The notes beneath the pieces are model-generated. The model made no database searches, had not been told where the DNA came from, and saw nothing but the letters and a program-made list of their open reading frames with translations. Shown in pieces: positions 7,151 through 14,000 of a stretch of 15,015 nt of DNA (positions within the stretch are counted from its first letter, which is position 1; every line of letters begins with the position of its first letter). Origin of the DNA: Actinomycetota bacterium (lineage in GTDB: Bacteria > Actinomycetota > Humimicrobiia > Humimicrobiales > Humimicrobiaceae); contig PWSB01000146.1 of assembly GCA_003563375.1 (NCBI GenBank), positions 1 to 15,015 on the forward strand, given 5' to 3'. The position numbers and the translations under genes were made by a program.

Positions 7151-9100
7151 ATGGAAAAACATGAAGGCCACCGAGTAGGAGATTTTAAAAAAAAGTTTCT
7201 GGTATCCCTATTAGTGACCATACCAGTGCTTCTGCTCTCACCCATGATACAGGATTTTCTGGGCATAGAGGAAATATTGGTTTTCCCAGGTGATATATAC
7301 GTTTTGTTCCTACTTTCCTCTTTTATATATTTTTATGGGGGATGGCCCTTCCTTAACGGTCTCTACAGGGAGCTTAGAGACAAGAGGCCCGGTATGATGA
7401 CCCTTATAGGCCTGGCAATAACTGTCGCATACCTTTACAGTACAGCGGTGGTGTTCGGCCTGGAGGGTGACCTGCTTTTTTGGGAGCTTTCAACACTGGT
7501 AGTTATTATGCTCCTGGGACATTGGATCGAGATGAAATCCATCATAGGAGCTTCACAGGCATTGGAGGAGCTTGCAAAACTGATGCCCTCCGAAGCCCAT
7601 AAAATAGATGAAGAAGGCAATGTGACCGACCTTCCTCTTGAAGAACTTGGCAAGGGAGACAAGGTCCTTGTAAAACCCGGCGAGAAGATACCGGTAGACG
7701 GAAAAGTGGTGGAGGGGCAGACTTCCGTAAATGAAGCTATGCTTACAGGAGAATCAGAACCGGTCTCTAAAAAAAGGGGGGCAAAGGTGATTGGCGGCTC
7801 TATAAATGGAGAAGGGTCCATAGAAGTAGTTATAGAAAAAACAGGAGAACAATCATATCTTTCTCAAATAATAGAACGGGTCAAGGAGGCACAAAAGAGC
7901 AAATCCAGGACCCAGAACCTTGCAGACAAAGCCGCGATGTGGCTTACTTTTATAGCTCTCGGGGCCGGGGCAGTGACCTTTATGGTCTGGCTTGTCGTTA
8001 TAAATACTGAATTCGCATTTTCACTGGAAAGGACTGTCACCGTAATGGTCATCAGCTGTCCCCATGCTTTGGGGCTGGCCATACCCCTGGTAGTAGCAGT
8101 TTCTACAGTCCTGTCAGCTAAAAACGGCCTTATAATAAGGAACAGGGCTGCATTTGAGCGTGCACGCAATATAGACGCAGTAATATTTGACAAGACGGGA
8201 ACCCTTACCAAGGGGGAGTTCGGGGTAACCGATACCGTCAGCCTGGGGAAATATCCAGAGGACCAGTTACTCCAATACGCTGCATCTGTAGAAGTAAACT
8301 CTGAACATCCCATAGCAAAAGGCATAGCCAAAGCCGTAAAAGAGAAGCAGGAAATAAAAAACTTCAAGTCTATAACCGGAAAAGGGGTACAGGCGGATAT
8401 AGGCGGCAAGAAGGTGATGGTGGTAAGCAGGGGATATCTTAAAGAAAAAAATATGGGGGTAGGCGATGAGGAGAGGATTGCCGGTTTTGCTTCTGAGGGC
8501 AAGACAGTAGTATTTGTGATAATAGACGAAGAGCTAGCAGGAGCAATAGCCCTGGCAGACATAATAAGGGAAGAATCAAAACAGGCTATATCCAGGCTCA
8601 AGGAGATGGGCATAAAGCCCATGATGCTTACAGGGGACCACCAGAGAGTTGCCAAATGGGTTGCAGCCGAGCTTGGCCTGGAAGAGTTTTTTGCCGAGGT
8701 CCTTCCCGAACAGAAAGCGGATAAGGTAAAGGAAGTAAAATCAAGGAACATGGTAGTAGCCATGACCGGTGACGGGGTAAACGACGCCCCTGCCCTGGCA
8801 GAGGCGGACATAGGTATTGCTATTGGCGCGGGGACCGATGTCGCTGTAGAGACCGCTGATATTATTTTGGTAAAAAGCAGCCCTGAAGATGTTGTGGACC
8901 TTATTGGGCTTTCAAAAAGGACCTATCGTAAAATGCTGCAAAACCTTGGCTGGGCAACCGGCTATAATTTTTTTGCGATCCCCCTGGCTGCAGGTGTCCT
9001 TTTTCCGCTGGGAATACTTTTAAGCCCTGCCATGGGGGCTGTCCTTATGTCTTTGAGTACAGTAATAGTCGCTATAAATGCTAGATTATTGAAATATTAA
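7151..9100 (+). CDS. copB: CopB-type copper-translocating P-type ATPase (P1B-3)
   Basis: A 649-residue membrane pump with every catalytic motif of a P-type ATPase: TGES at 199-202, the phosphorylated Asp in DKTGTLT (Asp347), the HP pair of the nucleotide domain (386-387), TGD at 494-496 and GDGVND at 540-545. The metal-binding membrane motif is CPH (303-305), which marks the P1B-3/CopB subgroup rather than the CPC of CopA. The late membrane helices carry YN (605-606) and the MSLSTVIVAINA block (633-644), also usual for this subgroup. It probably exports copper from the cytoplasm; silver is possible. The cytoplasmic N-terminus is short, with only two His residues (4 and 7) before the first membrane segment, in contrast to the His-rich tail of many CopB proteins. 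The ATG lacks a clear ribosome site. The DUF255 gene starts 15 bases after its stop, so they probably share a transcript. Confidence 0.92.
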   Translation: MEKHEGHRVGDFKKKFLVSLLVTIPVLLLSPMIQDFLGIEEILVFPGDIYVLFLLSSFIYFYGGWPFLNGLYRELRDKRPGMMTLIGLAITVAYLYSTAVVFGLEGDLLFWELSTLVVIMLLGHWIEMKSIIGASQALEELAKLMPSEAHKIDEEGNVTDLPLEELGKGDKVLVKPGEKIPVDGKVVEGQTSVNEAMLTGESEPVSKKRGAKVIGGSINGEGSIEVVIEKTGEQSYLSQIIERVKEAQKSKSRTQNLADKAAMWLTFIALGAGAVTFMVWLVVINTEFAFSLERTVTVMVISCPHALGLAIPLVVAVSTVLSAKNGLIIRNRAAFERARNIDAVIFDKTGTLTKGEFGVTDTVSLGKYPEDQLLQYAASVEVNSEHPIAKGIAKAVKEKQEIKNFKSITGKGVQADIGGKKVMVVSRGYLKEKNMGVGDEERIAGFASEGKTVVFVIIDEELAGAIALADIIREESKQAISRLKEMGIKPMMLTGDHQRVAKWVAAELGLEEFFAEVLPEQKADKVKEVKSRNMVVAMTGDGVNDAPALAEADIGIAIGAGTDVAVETADIILVKSSPEDVVDLIGLSKRTYRKMLQNLGWATGYNFFAIPLAAGVLFPLGILLSPAMGAVLMSLSTVIVAINARLLKY

Positions 9101-9115
9101 AGAAGGTGTTAAAAA

Positions 9116-11194
9116 ATGTCTGAAAAAAAATACAATAGATTGATAAACGAAAAGAGCCCTTACCTAAAACAGCATGCTGAGAATCCGGTAGATTGGTATC
9201 CTTGGGGCGATGAAGCCTTCAGCAGGGCTGCTCAAGAGGATATGCCCGTATTTTTATCTATTGGATATTCTTCCTGCCACTGGTGCCACGTAATGGAAGA
9301 TGAATCTTTTAAAGACAAGGAAGTAGCAGAGCTTCTAAACCAAAATTTTGTCTGCATAAAGGTGGACAGGGAAGAAAGGCCGGATATAGATAAGACATAT
9401 ATGGCGGCGGCCCTGATATTGTCAAATACTTCCGGCTGGCCGTTGACCATAATAATGACACCGGACAGAAAACCTTTTTTTGCAGGTACATATATCCCCA
9501 AAGATGATAAATACGGCAGGCTGGGGCTTATAAAGCTTATAGGCCACATAAACAAGATATGGAAAGAAAAAAAGGATGAGATCAAAACTTCTGCGGAAAA
9601 GATAAGCCATGCCCTTGTAAAGGCATCGAATTTTACACAAAAACCTGGGTTTAGCCCTTCCATGTTCGAAAAAGCATATCAAAGGCTTACCAAAGATTTT
9701 GACAAGGAATATGGGGGTTTTGGCAGAACTCCAAAGTTTCCCATACCCTCTATACTTTTGTTTCTTTTAAAATATTCAGACCAGGAGGATGAAATAAACT
9801 CTAGGGATATGGTGACAAAAACACTGGACTATATGCGCATGGGAGGAATCTGGGACCATGCGGGTTTCGGCTTTCACCGTTATTCCACAGACCGTTTTTG
9901 GAAACTGCCCCATTTTGAAAAAATGCTTTATGACCAGGCCATGGTCAGCATGGCCTATACCGATGCTTTTCTAGTTACATCCAACCAGGAATACAGGCAG
10001 ACAGCAAAAGACATATTTACTTTCGTAGTAAGGGACCTTGGAAAAAAAGATGGAGGTTTCTATTCCTCTATAGATGCGGACAGTGAAGGTGAAGAGGGCA
10101 AATATTATTTTTGGACTAAAAAAGAGGTAATGGATGTCCTGGGAAAAGAATATGGTCAGATGATTTGCGAAGTATTCAATATAAGCAGTGAAGGCAACCT
10201 CTTTGATGAGACGGGAAAAGGGGTAAATATCCCTTACCGCACGGAAAATATCCAGGAACTTGCCAAAAAACTTAAGCTGCATGACTGGGAGCTCGAGGAA
10301 ATAATCTCACAGTCCCTGGAAAAACTGTTTTTGGCAAGAAGGAAAAGAGCCCATCCTATGGTGGACCAAAAAATACTTACTGATTGGAACGGTCTGATGA
10401 TAGCGGCTTTATGTAGGGGAGCAAGGGCATTTGACAGGCAGATATATACAGAAAAAGCAAAGGCCGCTGCTGACTTTATAATAAGTGAGATGATAATAGA
10501 CGGCCTACTCAGGCATTCATGGCTTGAGGGCCCCAGCCAGGCCCCTTCTACCATAGAGGATTACGCTTACTTTACATACGGCCTCCTGGAGCTTTATCAG
10601 GCTACTTTCAACCTCAGGTATTTAAAGCTTGCCCGTCAGCTGCAGCAGAAAGCCAATGAACTTTTCTGGGATAAGGAGAACGGAGGCTTTGATTTTATCC
10701 CCCAGCAAAACGAACCTGTAGTCCATAGGCTAAAAGAAAGCAGTGATGCCCCGCTCCCCTCAGGAAACTCGGTCGCTTTACATAATCTGATGAGGCTGTC
10801 AAAATTGACCAGCAATAGTGGTTTCGCAGATATGGGCCAGGCCATAGTGGATTTCTTTGCCCAGAACATAGAGCATAACCCTGATTTCCATGCATTCCTG
10901 CTTTATTCTGCATACCTTATCTATTCAGGTACGAATGAAGTCGTGCTTTGCGGCCAGAGCGCAGCGAATGATACCCTCGAGATGATAAAACAGATAAACA
11001 AAAGATATCTGCCCCATGCCACAATCATATTTAAGCCTTCTGAACAGGATAGCCGGGAATTGGATAAAATTACCGGGTTTACAGAAAAATACACAGGGTT
11101 TGAGGGAAAAGCCACAGCTTACGTCTGTTCTGATTTTAGCTGCAAACTGCCCACTACAGAGACAGGCAAGATGTTAGAGCTGCTGGGTAAATAA
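9116..11194 (+). CDS. DUF255 / YyaL-like thioredoxin-domain protein
   Basis: A 692-residue soluble protein of the DUF255 (SSP411/YyaL, spermatogenesis-associated protein 20-like) family. The N-terminal opening NRLINEKSPYLKQHAENPVDW and the thioredoxin-like CHWC at 54-57 followed by HVMEDESF are diagnostic. The long C-terminal part is the alpha/alpha-barrel region that resembles sugar epimerases and glycoside hydrolases. Two cysteines near the end (671 and 676) could form a second redox pair. The biochemical role of the family is not established. The start is supported by AGAAGGTG at 9101-9108, seven bases before the ATG. Its coupling to a copper-export ATPase hints at thiol redox or metal stress, but this is inference. 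The stop codon overlaps the A-run that forms the T-tract of the opposite-strand RNA terminator. Confidence 0.9.
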   Translation: MSEKKYNRLINEKSPYLKQHAENPVDWYPWGDEAFSRAAQEDMPVFLSIGYSSCHWCHVMEDESFKDKEVAELLNQNFVCIKVDREERPDIDKTYMAAALILSNTSGWPLTIIMTPDRKPFFAGTYIPKDDKYGRLGLIKLIGHINKIWKEKKDEIKTSAEKISHALVKASNFTQKPGFSPSMFEKAYQRLTKDFDKEYGGFGRTPKFPIPSILLFLLKYSDQEDEINSRDMVTKTLDYMRMGGIWDHAGFGFHRYSTDRFWKLPHFEKMLYDQAMVSMAYTDAFLVTSNQEYRQTAKDIFTFVVRDLGKKDGGFYSSIDADSEGEEGKYYFWTKKEVMDVLGKEYGQMICEVFNISSEGNLFDETGKGVNIPYRTENIQELAKKLKLHDWELEEIISQSLEKLFLARRKRAHPMVDQKILTDWNGLMIAALCRGARAFDRQIYTEKAKAAADFIISEMIIDGLLRHSWLEGPSQAPSTIEDYAYFTYGLLELYQATFNLRYLKLARQLQQKANELFWDKENGGFDFIPQQNEPVVHRLKESSDAPLPSGNSVALHNLMRLSKLTSNSGFADMGQAIVDFFAQNIEHNPDFHAFLLYSAYLIYSGTNEVVLCGQSAANDTLEMIKQINKRYLPHATIIFKPSEQDSRELDKITGFTEKYTGFEGKATAYVCSDFSCKLPTTETGKMLELLGK

Positions 11195-11252
11195 AAAACC
11201 CCGAGTTATCTTTCACCCTGGCTTTTGCCGTAGGCTATTCAACATCTCGGGG
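11193..11252 (-). terminator. Intrinsic terminator of the orphan RNA
   Basis: On the minus strand CCCCGAG (11252-11246) pairs with CTCGGGG (11205-11199) and is followed directly by six T residues (11198-11193). The loop is long (40 bases) and holds a small inner hairpin. On the plus strand the same stem is followed by ACTCTCTTAAGG with no T-run, so it is not a proper terminator for the DUF255 gene. Confidence 0.65.
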
Positions 11253-11360
11253 ACTCTCTTAAGGCTTTTCTTAGGAACTTTTCAGGATATTAACCTGAAG
11301 TTTTTCCTTTCGTCCAAACTATCAAGTTTCTCCCGAAGGTTGCCTCCTGTCTTAAGAGTA
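11193..11360 (-). ncRNA. Candidate orphan structured RNA gene
   Basis: Read on the minus strand, a promoter (11394-11366) predicts a transcript beginning near 11359 and ending at a strong intrinsic terminator at 11193-11198, about 165 bases. Almost at its 5' end CTCTTAAG (11358-11351) pairs perfectly with CTTAAGAG (11263-11256), closing a domain. Inside it are a hairpin AAACT/AGTTT flanked by CCTTCG and CGAAAGG, and a hairpin TTCAGG/CCTGAA (11299-11281). The 3' domain is the CCCCGAG/CTCGGGG stem, with an inner GGC-AAAA-GCC hairpin. No open frame of note lies on this strand, so it does not look like a leader. I do not recognise the family; its layout does not match 6S RNA (one long hairpin), tmRNA, SRP RNA or RNase P RNA. 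Confidence 0.55.
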
Positions 11361-11365
11361 ATTAA

Positions 11366-11394
11366 AAACTATCAGAATAGGAAGCCATTGTCAA
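11366..11394 (-). promoter_or_regulatory. Promoter of the orphan RNA
   Basis: A perfect TTGACA (11394-11389, minus strand) is followed after 17 bases by TAGTTT (11371-11366), a weak but acceptable -10. The predicted start, about 11359, falls one base before the CTCTTAAG arm of the closing stem, an arrangement expected of a genuine structured RNA gene. Confidence 0.5.
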
Positions 11395-11427
11395 TATATT
11401 TATTTTTCTTTTTAACCTTTTTATCTT

Positions 11428-11456
11428 TTGACGCTTTTTTACTTCTGGTATAAAAT
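11428..11456 (+). promoter_or_regulatory. Promoter of the ECF transporter operon
   Basis: TTGACG (11428-11433), a 17-base spacer and TAAAAT (11451-11456) form a good sigma-70-type promoter. Transcription would start near 11463, just before the structured leader. It is divergent from the orphan RNA promoter about 35 bases away. Confidence 0.6.
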
Positions 11457-11470
11457 ATATTCAAATAAAA

Positions 11471-11570
11471 GACTCCGAGTCTGCAGATCTTAGTAAGCCT
11501 AGCTTACAGACTGCCAGACCGATAGGGTATGATTGGAAACGGTCATGCCTCCCATGCTTGGAAAGGAGTA
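11471..11570 (+). promoter_or_regulatory. Riboswitch aptamer resembling the Moco (molybdenum cofactor) family
   Basis: The leader folds into a multi-helix domain closed by P1, ACTCC (11472-11476) with GGAGT (11565-11569). P2 is AGTCTG (11478-11483) with CAGACT (11507-11512), topped by GTAAGC/GCTTAC. A third helix pairs 11526-11532 with 11543-11549 around TTGGAAACGG; an alternative GACCG/CGGTC pairing (11517-11521 with 11540-11544) is possible. The bases GGAAACGG, ATGCCTCCC and GGAAAGGAG occur in the order I remember from the Moco RNA motif found upstream of E. coli moaA and molybdate/Moco genes. This class assignment is from memory of the consensus, not a covariance search. The downstream genes encode molybdopterin-oxidoreductase-fold proteins, which agrees with it. 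Even if the class is wrong, the leader is clearly a switch, because P1 competes with an antiterminator. Confidence 0.65.
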
Positions 11571-11629
11571 TATAAAGATGCAGCCGTTTGATGCGGCATA
11601 TCTCCTTTCAGCATGGAAGGAGATTTTTT
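11552..11629 (+). terminator. Riboswitch expression platform: terminator and antiterminator
   Basis: The terminator is ATCTCCTT (11600-11607) with AAGGAGAT (11617-11624), a 9-base loop and a T-run at 11624-11629. The antiterminator is a longer, two-part helix: CCATGC (11552-11557) with GCATGG (11611-11616), and GAAAGGAG (11561-11568) with CTCCTTTC (11602-11609). The antiterminator uses the 3' strand of P1 and both terminator arms. Ligand binding that stabilises P1 should therefore free CTCCTT for the terminator and switch the operon off; without ligand the operon is transcribed. The direction is inferred from the pairing logic. Confidence 0.8.
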
Positions 11630-11663
11630 ATTGTAAAAAGTCAAACTAAAATAGGATCTATTT

Positions 11664-12164
11664 ATGGGCAACAAAAGAAATGGTTTCACCTTATTTTTTA
11701 CTTCTCTTCTTTGTGTATCCTTTTTGCTTTCTGCTTGCTACAACCCCCGCAGCCAGCAAACCAATGAAGGTTTACAGGATCTTATGCTCAGCCATAAAGG
11801 GCAGGAGAGAGAAATATCGCCTGAAGAGATATTGGAACTTGATATATTCACAGGCAATGTTTCCCCGATTGCAAAGGATGGAGAAGGTAGGAGGACCTAT
11901 GAGGTTGAAGGCATACTGCTGGAGGATATCTTGCAAGAGTTTCTGGGTATACCACAGAAAGACGCCAGATCTATCAGCCTGACAGCCGGGGACGGGTATT
12001 CTATTGAAGTCGAAGAAGAGCTTTTAGCAAAAGAGATAATACTGGCATACAAAATAGATGACCAGCCCCTTGGCGAAGATGAAAAACCTTTTAAGATCGT
12101 CATTCCTGATGTCTTCGAGATGTATTGGGTACAAAACCTTGTCAGGATAGAAATAATAAATTAG
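11664..12164 (+). CDS. Lipoprotein with a SUOX/molybdopterin-oxidoreductase-like half domain
   Basis: A 166-residue exported lipoprotein. The basic N-terminus, hydrophobic segment and lipobox LSAC with the lipidated Cys at residue 25 are clear. The mature part (about 50-166) follows the pattern of small proteins annotated as molybdopterin-dependent oxidoreductase: VEGILLEDIL, then LTAGDGYSIEVEEE, then AYKIDDQPL, then FKIVIPD and a final WVQNLVRIEI. Only the C-terminal portion of the SUOX fold seems to be present, and the Cys that ligates molybdenum in true enzymes is missing, so a redox enzyme is unlikely and a ligand-binding or chaperone role is more plausible. It is the first gene after the riboswitch terminator, with an AGGAT ribosome site before the ATG. 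The S-component gene follows within about 20 bases. Confidence 0.75.
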   Translation: MGNKRNGFTLFFTSLLCVSFLLSACYNPRSQQTNEGLQDLMLSHKGQEREISPEEILELDIFTGNVSPIAKDGEGRRTYEVEGILLEDILQEFLGIPQKDARSISLTAGDGYSIEVEEELLAKEIILAYKIDDQPLGEDEKPFKIVIPDVFEMYWVQNLVRIEIIN

Positions 12165-12181
12165 AGGAGGATAAGTCCGCC

Positions 12182-12754
12182 TTGGGATCAAAAAGCTTTT
12201 TTAGAAAATTCAGTGTATTTGACCTGGTTATAATAGGCATGGTCTCGGCTATGGGAATAGCTATGAAACCGGTGATAGTTCCTCTGGTCCAAATTATAAC
12301 CGGCCCGCTGTTCATACCGGGCGGTGCCGTTGCCGGTGGATTTTATATGATGTGGATAGTAATAGGGGCTGCCATAATTAAAAAAAGGGGGACAGCCGTT
12401 TTAATAGGAGCCGTACAAGCGATTATGGTAATAGCTATGGGAACAGTGGGAACACACGGGATAATGAGCATAGCCACATATATAGCTCCCGGAGTTAGTG
12501 TCGAGGTAATACTCTGGCTTTCCAGGGAGAGACGTGACAGCATCTTTTCCTGTTTTTTTGCGGGCATGGCGGCAAATATGACAGGCGTCCTACTTTCCAA
12601 CCTGGTTTTCTTTAAACTTCCCCTTATACCCCTCATCTTAAGTATTGCAGGAGGGGCTCTTTCAGGAGGCCTGGGAGGGCTGGTAGCTTTTCTTATAATA
12701 AGGGGTTTTAAAAGGGTCAATGCCGAAAGCTTAGGCATTTTTAATAAAAAATGA
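12182..12754 (+). CDS. ECF transporter S component (substrate-binding membrane subunit)
   Basis: An integral membrane protein of 190 residues with about six hydrophobic helices, the size and composition of ECF S components. Helix 1 carries AMGIA (23-27), matching the AxxxA motif that S components use to dock on EcfT. Helices rich in Gly and small residues follow (GPLFIPGGAVAGG, GGALSGGLGGL). I do not recognise its specificity; some resemblance to thiamine-precursor-type S components is only impressionistic. The best start is TTG at 12182, preceded at 11 bases by GAGGAGG (12164-12170), which overlaps the stop codon of the lipoprotein gene. An in-frame ATG at 12125 would lie inside the lipoprotein gene and add a non-hydrophobic tail. 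Its stop overlaps the next ATG (ATGA), so it is translationally coupled. Together with the two ATPases and EcfT it makes a complete dedicated ECF importer. Confidence 0.8.
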   Translation: MGSKSFFRKFSVFDLVIIGMVSAMGIAMKPVIVPLVQIITGPLFIPGGAVAGGFYMMWIVIGAAIIKKRGTAVLIGAVQAIMVIAMGTVGTHGIMSIATYIAPGVSVEVILWLSRERRDSIFSCFFAGMAANMTGVLLSNLVFFKLPLIPLILSIAGGALSGGLGGLVAFLIIRGFKRVNAESLGIFNKK

Positions 12755-13287
12755 AAAGGTCTATGAAAAAAAGCAATATTTTAATAGTCTCTTCAATAAT
12801 AGTTTTGGTGGCTATCACCGGGGTTTTTGCATTCCTGAATTCTGCCGGAGCAGGGCAAAATAAGACACTTGAAGAAGAAGCTGCCATACTTATCACCTCA
12901 AATGGAGAAAATATCGCTAAAATAGACATGGAACTTTTCGAGAGAGCAGGATTGACTGATTTTTATGCTGATCTGGATACCAGCAAAACGGGTGCAAGCC
13001 GGCATCTATATACTGGTATCCCGCTCAACAGCGCGCTTCAGGTTCTGGACATAGATATAGGAGATTATTCGGTGGTGATAGCCAAAGCAAGTGATGGTTA
13101 CACCGTAACTTACGATTCCGATGAGATAAAGGACAAAGATAACGCATACATAGCCATAAAACGAGATGGAAATTTACTGGGTACCAGGAGAGAAGGGGGA
13201 GAGGGCCCTTATCAGATAATAATCAGAAAGGATGCCTTCAGCCAGAGATGGTGTAAATTTCTAATAGAGCTGGAGTTGGTAGAATGA
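12751..13287 (+). CDS. Membrane-anchored SUOX-like domain protein
   Basis: A 178-residue protein with an N-terminal membrane segment (about 9-29) and no lipobox Cys, so it is probably a signal-anchored extracytoplasmic protein. The outer domain has the same block order as the first lipoprotein: YTGIPLNSALQVL, then KASDGYTVTYDSDE, then YIAIKRDGNLL, then YQIIIRKD and a C-terminal strand. Its end, FSQRWCKFLIELEL, has a Cys in RWC that the first protein lacks. The two share little sequence identity and are ancient paralogues at best. Translation is coupled to the S component by an ATGA overlap; a second in-frame ATG at 12763 could be an alternative start. Its stop overlaps the ATG of the ATPase gene in the same way. 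The position between the membrane and ATPase subunits argues for an intimate part in the transporter. Confidence 0.72.
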   Translation: MKRSMKKSNILIVSSIIVLVAITGVFAFLNSAGAGQNKTLEEEAAILITSNGENIAKIDMELFERAGLTDFYADLDTSKTGASRHLYTGIPLNSALQVLDIDIGDYSVVIAKASDGYTVTYDSDEIKDKDNAYIAIKRDGNLLGTRREGGEGPYQIIIRKDAFSQRWCKFLIELELVE

Positions 13288-14000
13288 ATGCAATTGAGAT
13301 AATAGGCCTCAGTTTCAGGTACAGCGGTGAAAAGATTAATATACTGGAGGACATAAGCCAAACATTGGGCCTGGGTGAAGCTGTCTCTGTACTGGGGGCC
13401 AGCGGCTGCGGAAAAAGCACCCTCTGCTATTGCCTTACCGGCATAATACCTAATATATGGAAAGGGACTCTGGAGGGGGAGGTAAAAATATTGGGAAATC
13501 CTATATCCCGGATGCGGCTCCCTGAAATATCAACCATGGCAGGCATGGTCTTCCAGGACCCGGATACTCAGCTTTTTTCACCGACAGTTGAAGATGAGAT
13601 AGCTTTCGGTCCGGAAAACCTCTGTCTTGAAAGGGAAGAGATAGGCAGGAGAATAGATATGGGACTGGCGTTGACAGGACTTGAGAAGTACAGGTACAGC
13701 CATCCTGAAAATCTATCCGGAGGAGAAAAACAACTTGTGGCCATTGCCTCTGTTTTGGCCCTCGAGCCCAAGATCATAATACTTGACGAGAGCCTTTCAC
13801 AGATAGACAGCCAGGGCAGGGCGCGGATAAAAGAAACTGTCAACAGGCTTAAAGGGGAGGGAAGGACGATAGTAATGGTGGAGCATGACATTGATAATCT
13901 CGATATAGCAGACAGGATATTTTTTATGGATTCGGGTAAGCTGGAGGAAATCAAAACAAGAAGCTTGGAGGATATTGTTGACATTTATAAGGTTAGATAA
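13284..14000 (+). CDS. ECF transporter ATPase subunit, first copy (EcfA-like)
   Basis: A 238-residue ABC ATPase of the cobalt/ECF (CbiO/EcfA) class. Walker A GASGCGKST lies at 38-46, the Q-loop FQDPDTQLFSPTVEDEIAFG starts at 90 as is typical for ECF ATPases, the signature LSGGE is at 144-148, Walker B is IILDE (165-169) and the switch His is 201. The residue after the catalytic Glu is Ser (LDES) instead of the more usual Pro. The chain is shorter than EcfA proteins of about 270-290 residues, lacking most of the C-terminal extension. GGAG nine bases upstream and an ATGA overlap with the previous gene support the start. It would pair with the second ATPase to drive the S-component/EcfT membrane complex. 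Confidence 0.9.
   Translation: MNAIEIIGLSFRYSGEKINILEDISQTLGLGEAVSVLGASGCGKSTLCYCLTGIIPNIWKGTLEGEVKILGNPISRMRLPEISTMAGMVFQDPDTQLFSPTVEDEIAFGPENLCLEREEIGRRIDMGLALTGLEKYRYSHPENLSGGEKQLVAIASVLALEPKIIILDESLSQIDSQGRARIKETVNRLKGEGRTIVMVEHDIDNLDIADRIFFMDSGKLEEIKTRSLEDIVDIYKVR

Noticed and set aside
7864..8811. Long minus-strand open frame (315 codons) opposite the copper ATPase
   Set aside because: It is rich in Ser/Pro/Thr as expected for an antisense shadow, has no family motifs, and the plus-strand frame carries every P-type ATPase motif.
11199..11252. Terminator for the copper ATPase/DUF255 operon on the plus strand
   Set aside because: The stem is followed by ACTCTCTTAAGG on the plus strand; only the minus strand has the T-run.
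11193..11360. Orphan RNA as 6S RNA, T-box leader or c-di-GMP riboswitch
   Set aside because: The 5' end pairs two thirds of the way in rather than with the 3' end (not 6S); the T-box AGGGTGGNACCGCG run and the GEMM core are absent; no gene follows on that strand.
12125..12181. Upstream ATG for the S component
   Set aside because: It lies within the lipoprotein gene and adds a charged tail ahead of helix 1; GAGGAGG at 12164-12170 points to the TTG at 12182.
11664..13287. The two outer proteins as active molybdenum oxidoreductases
   Set aside because: They are too short, seem to hold only the second part of the SUOX fold, and lack a Cys at the expected metal-ligand position.
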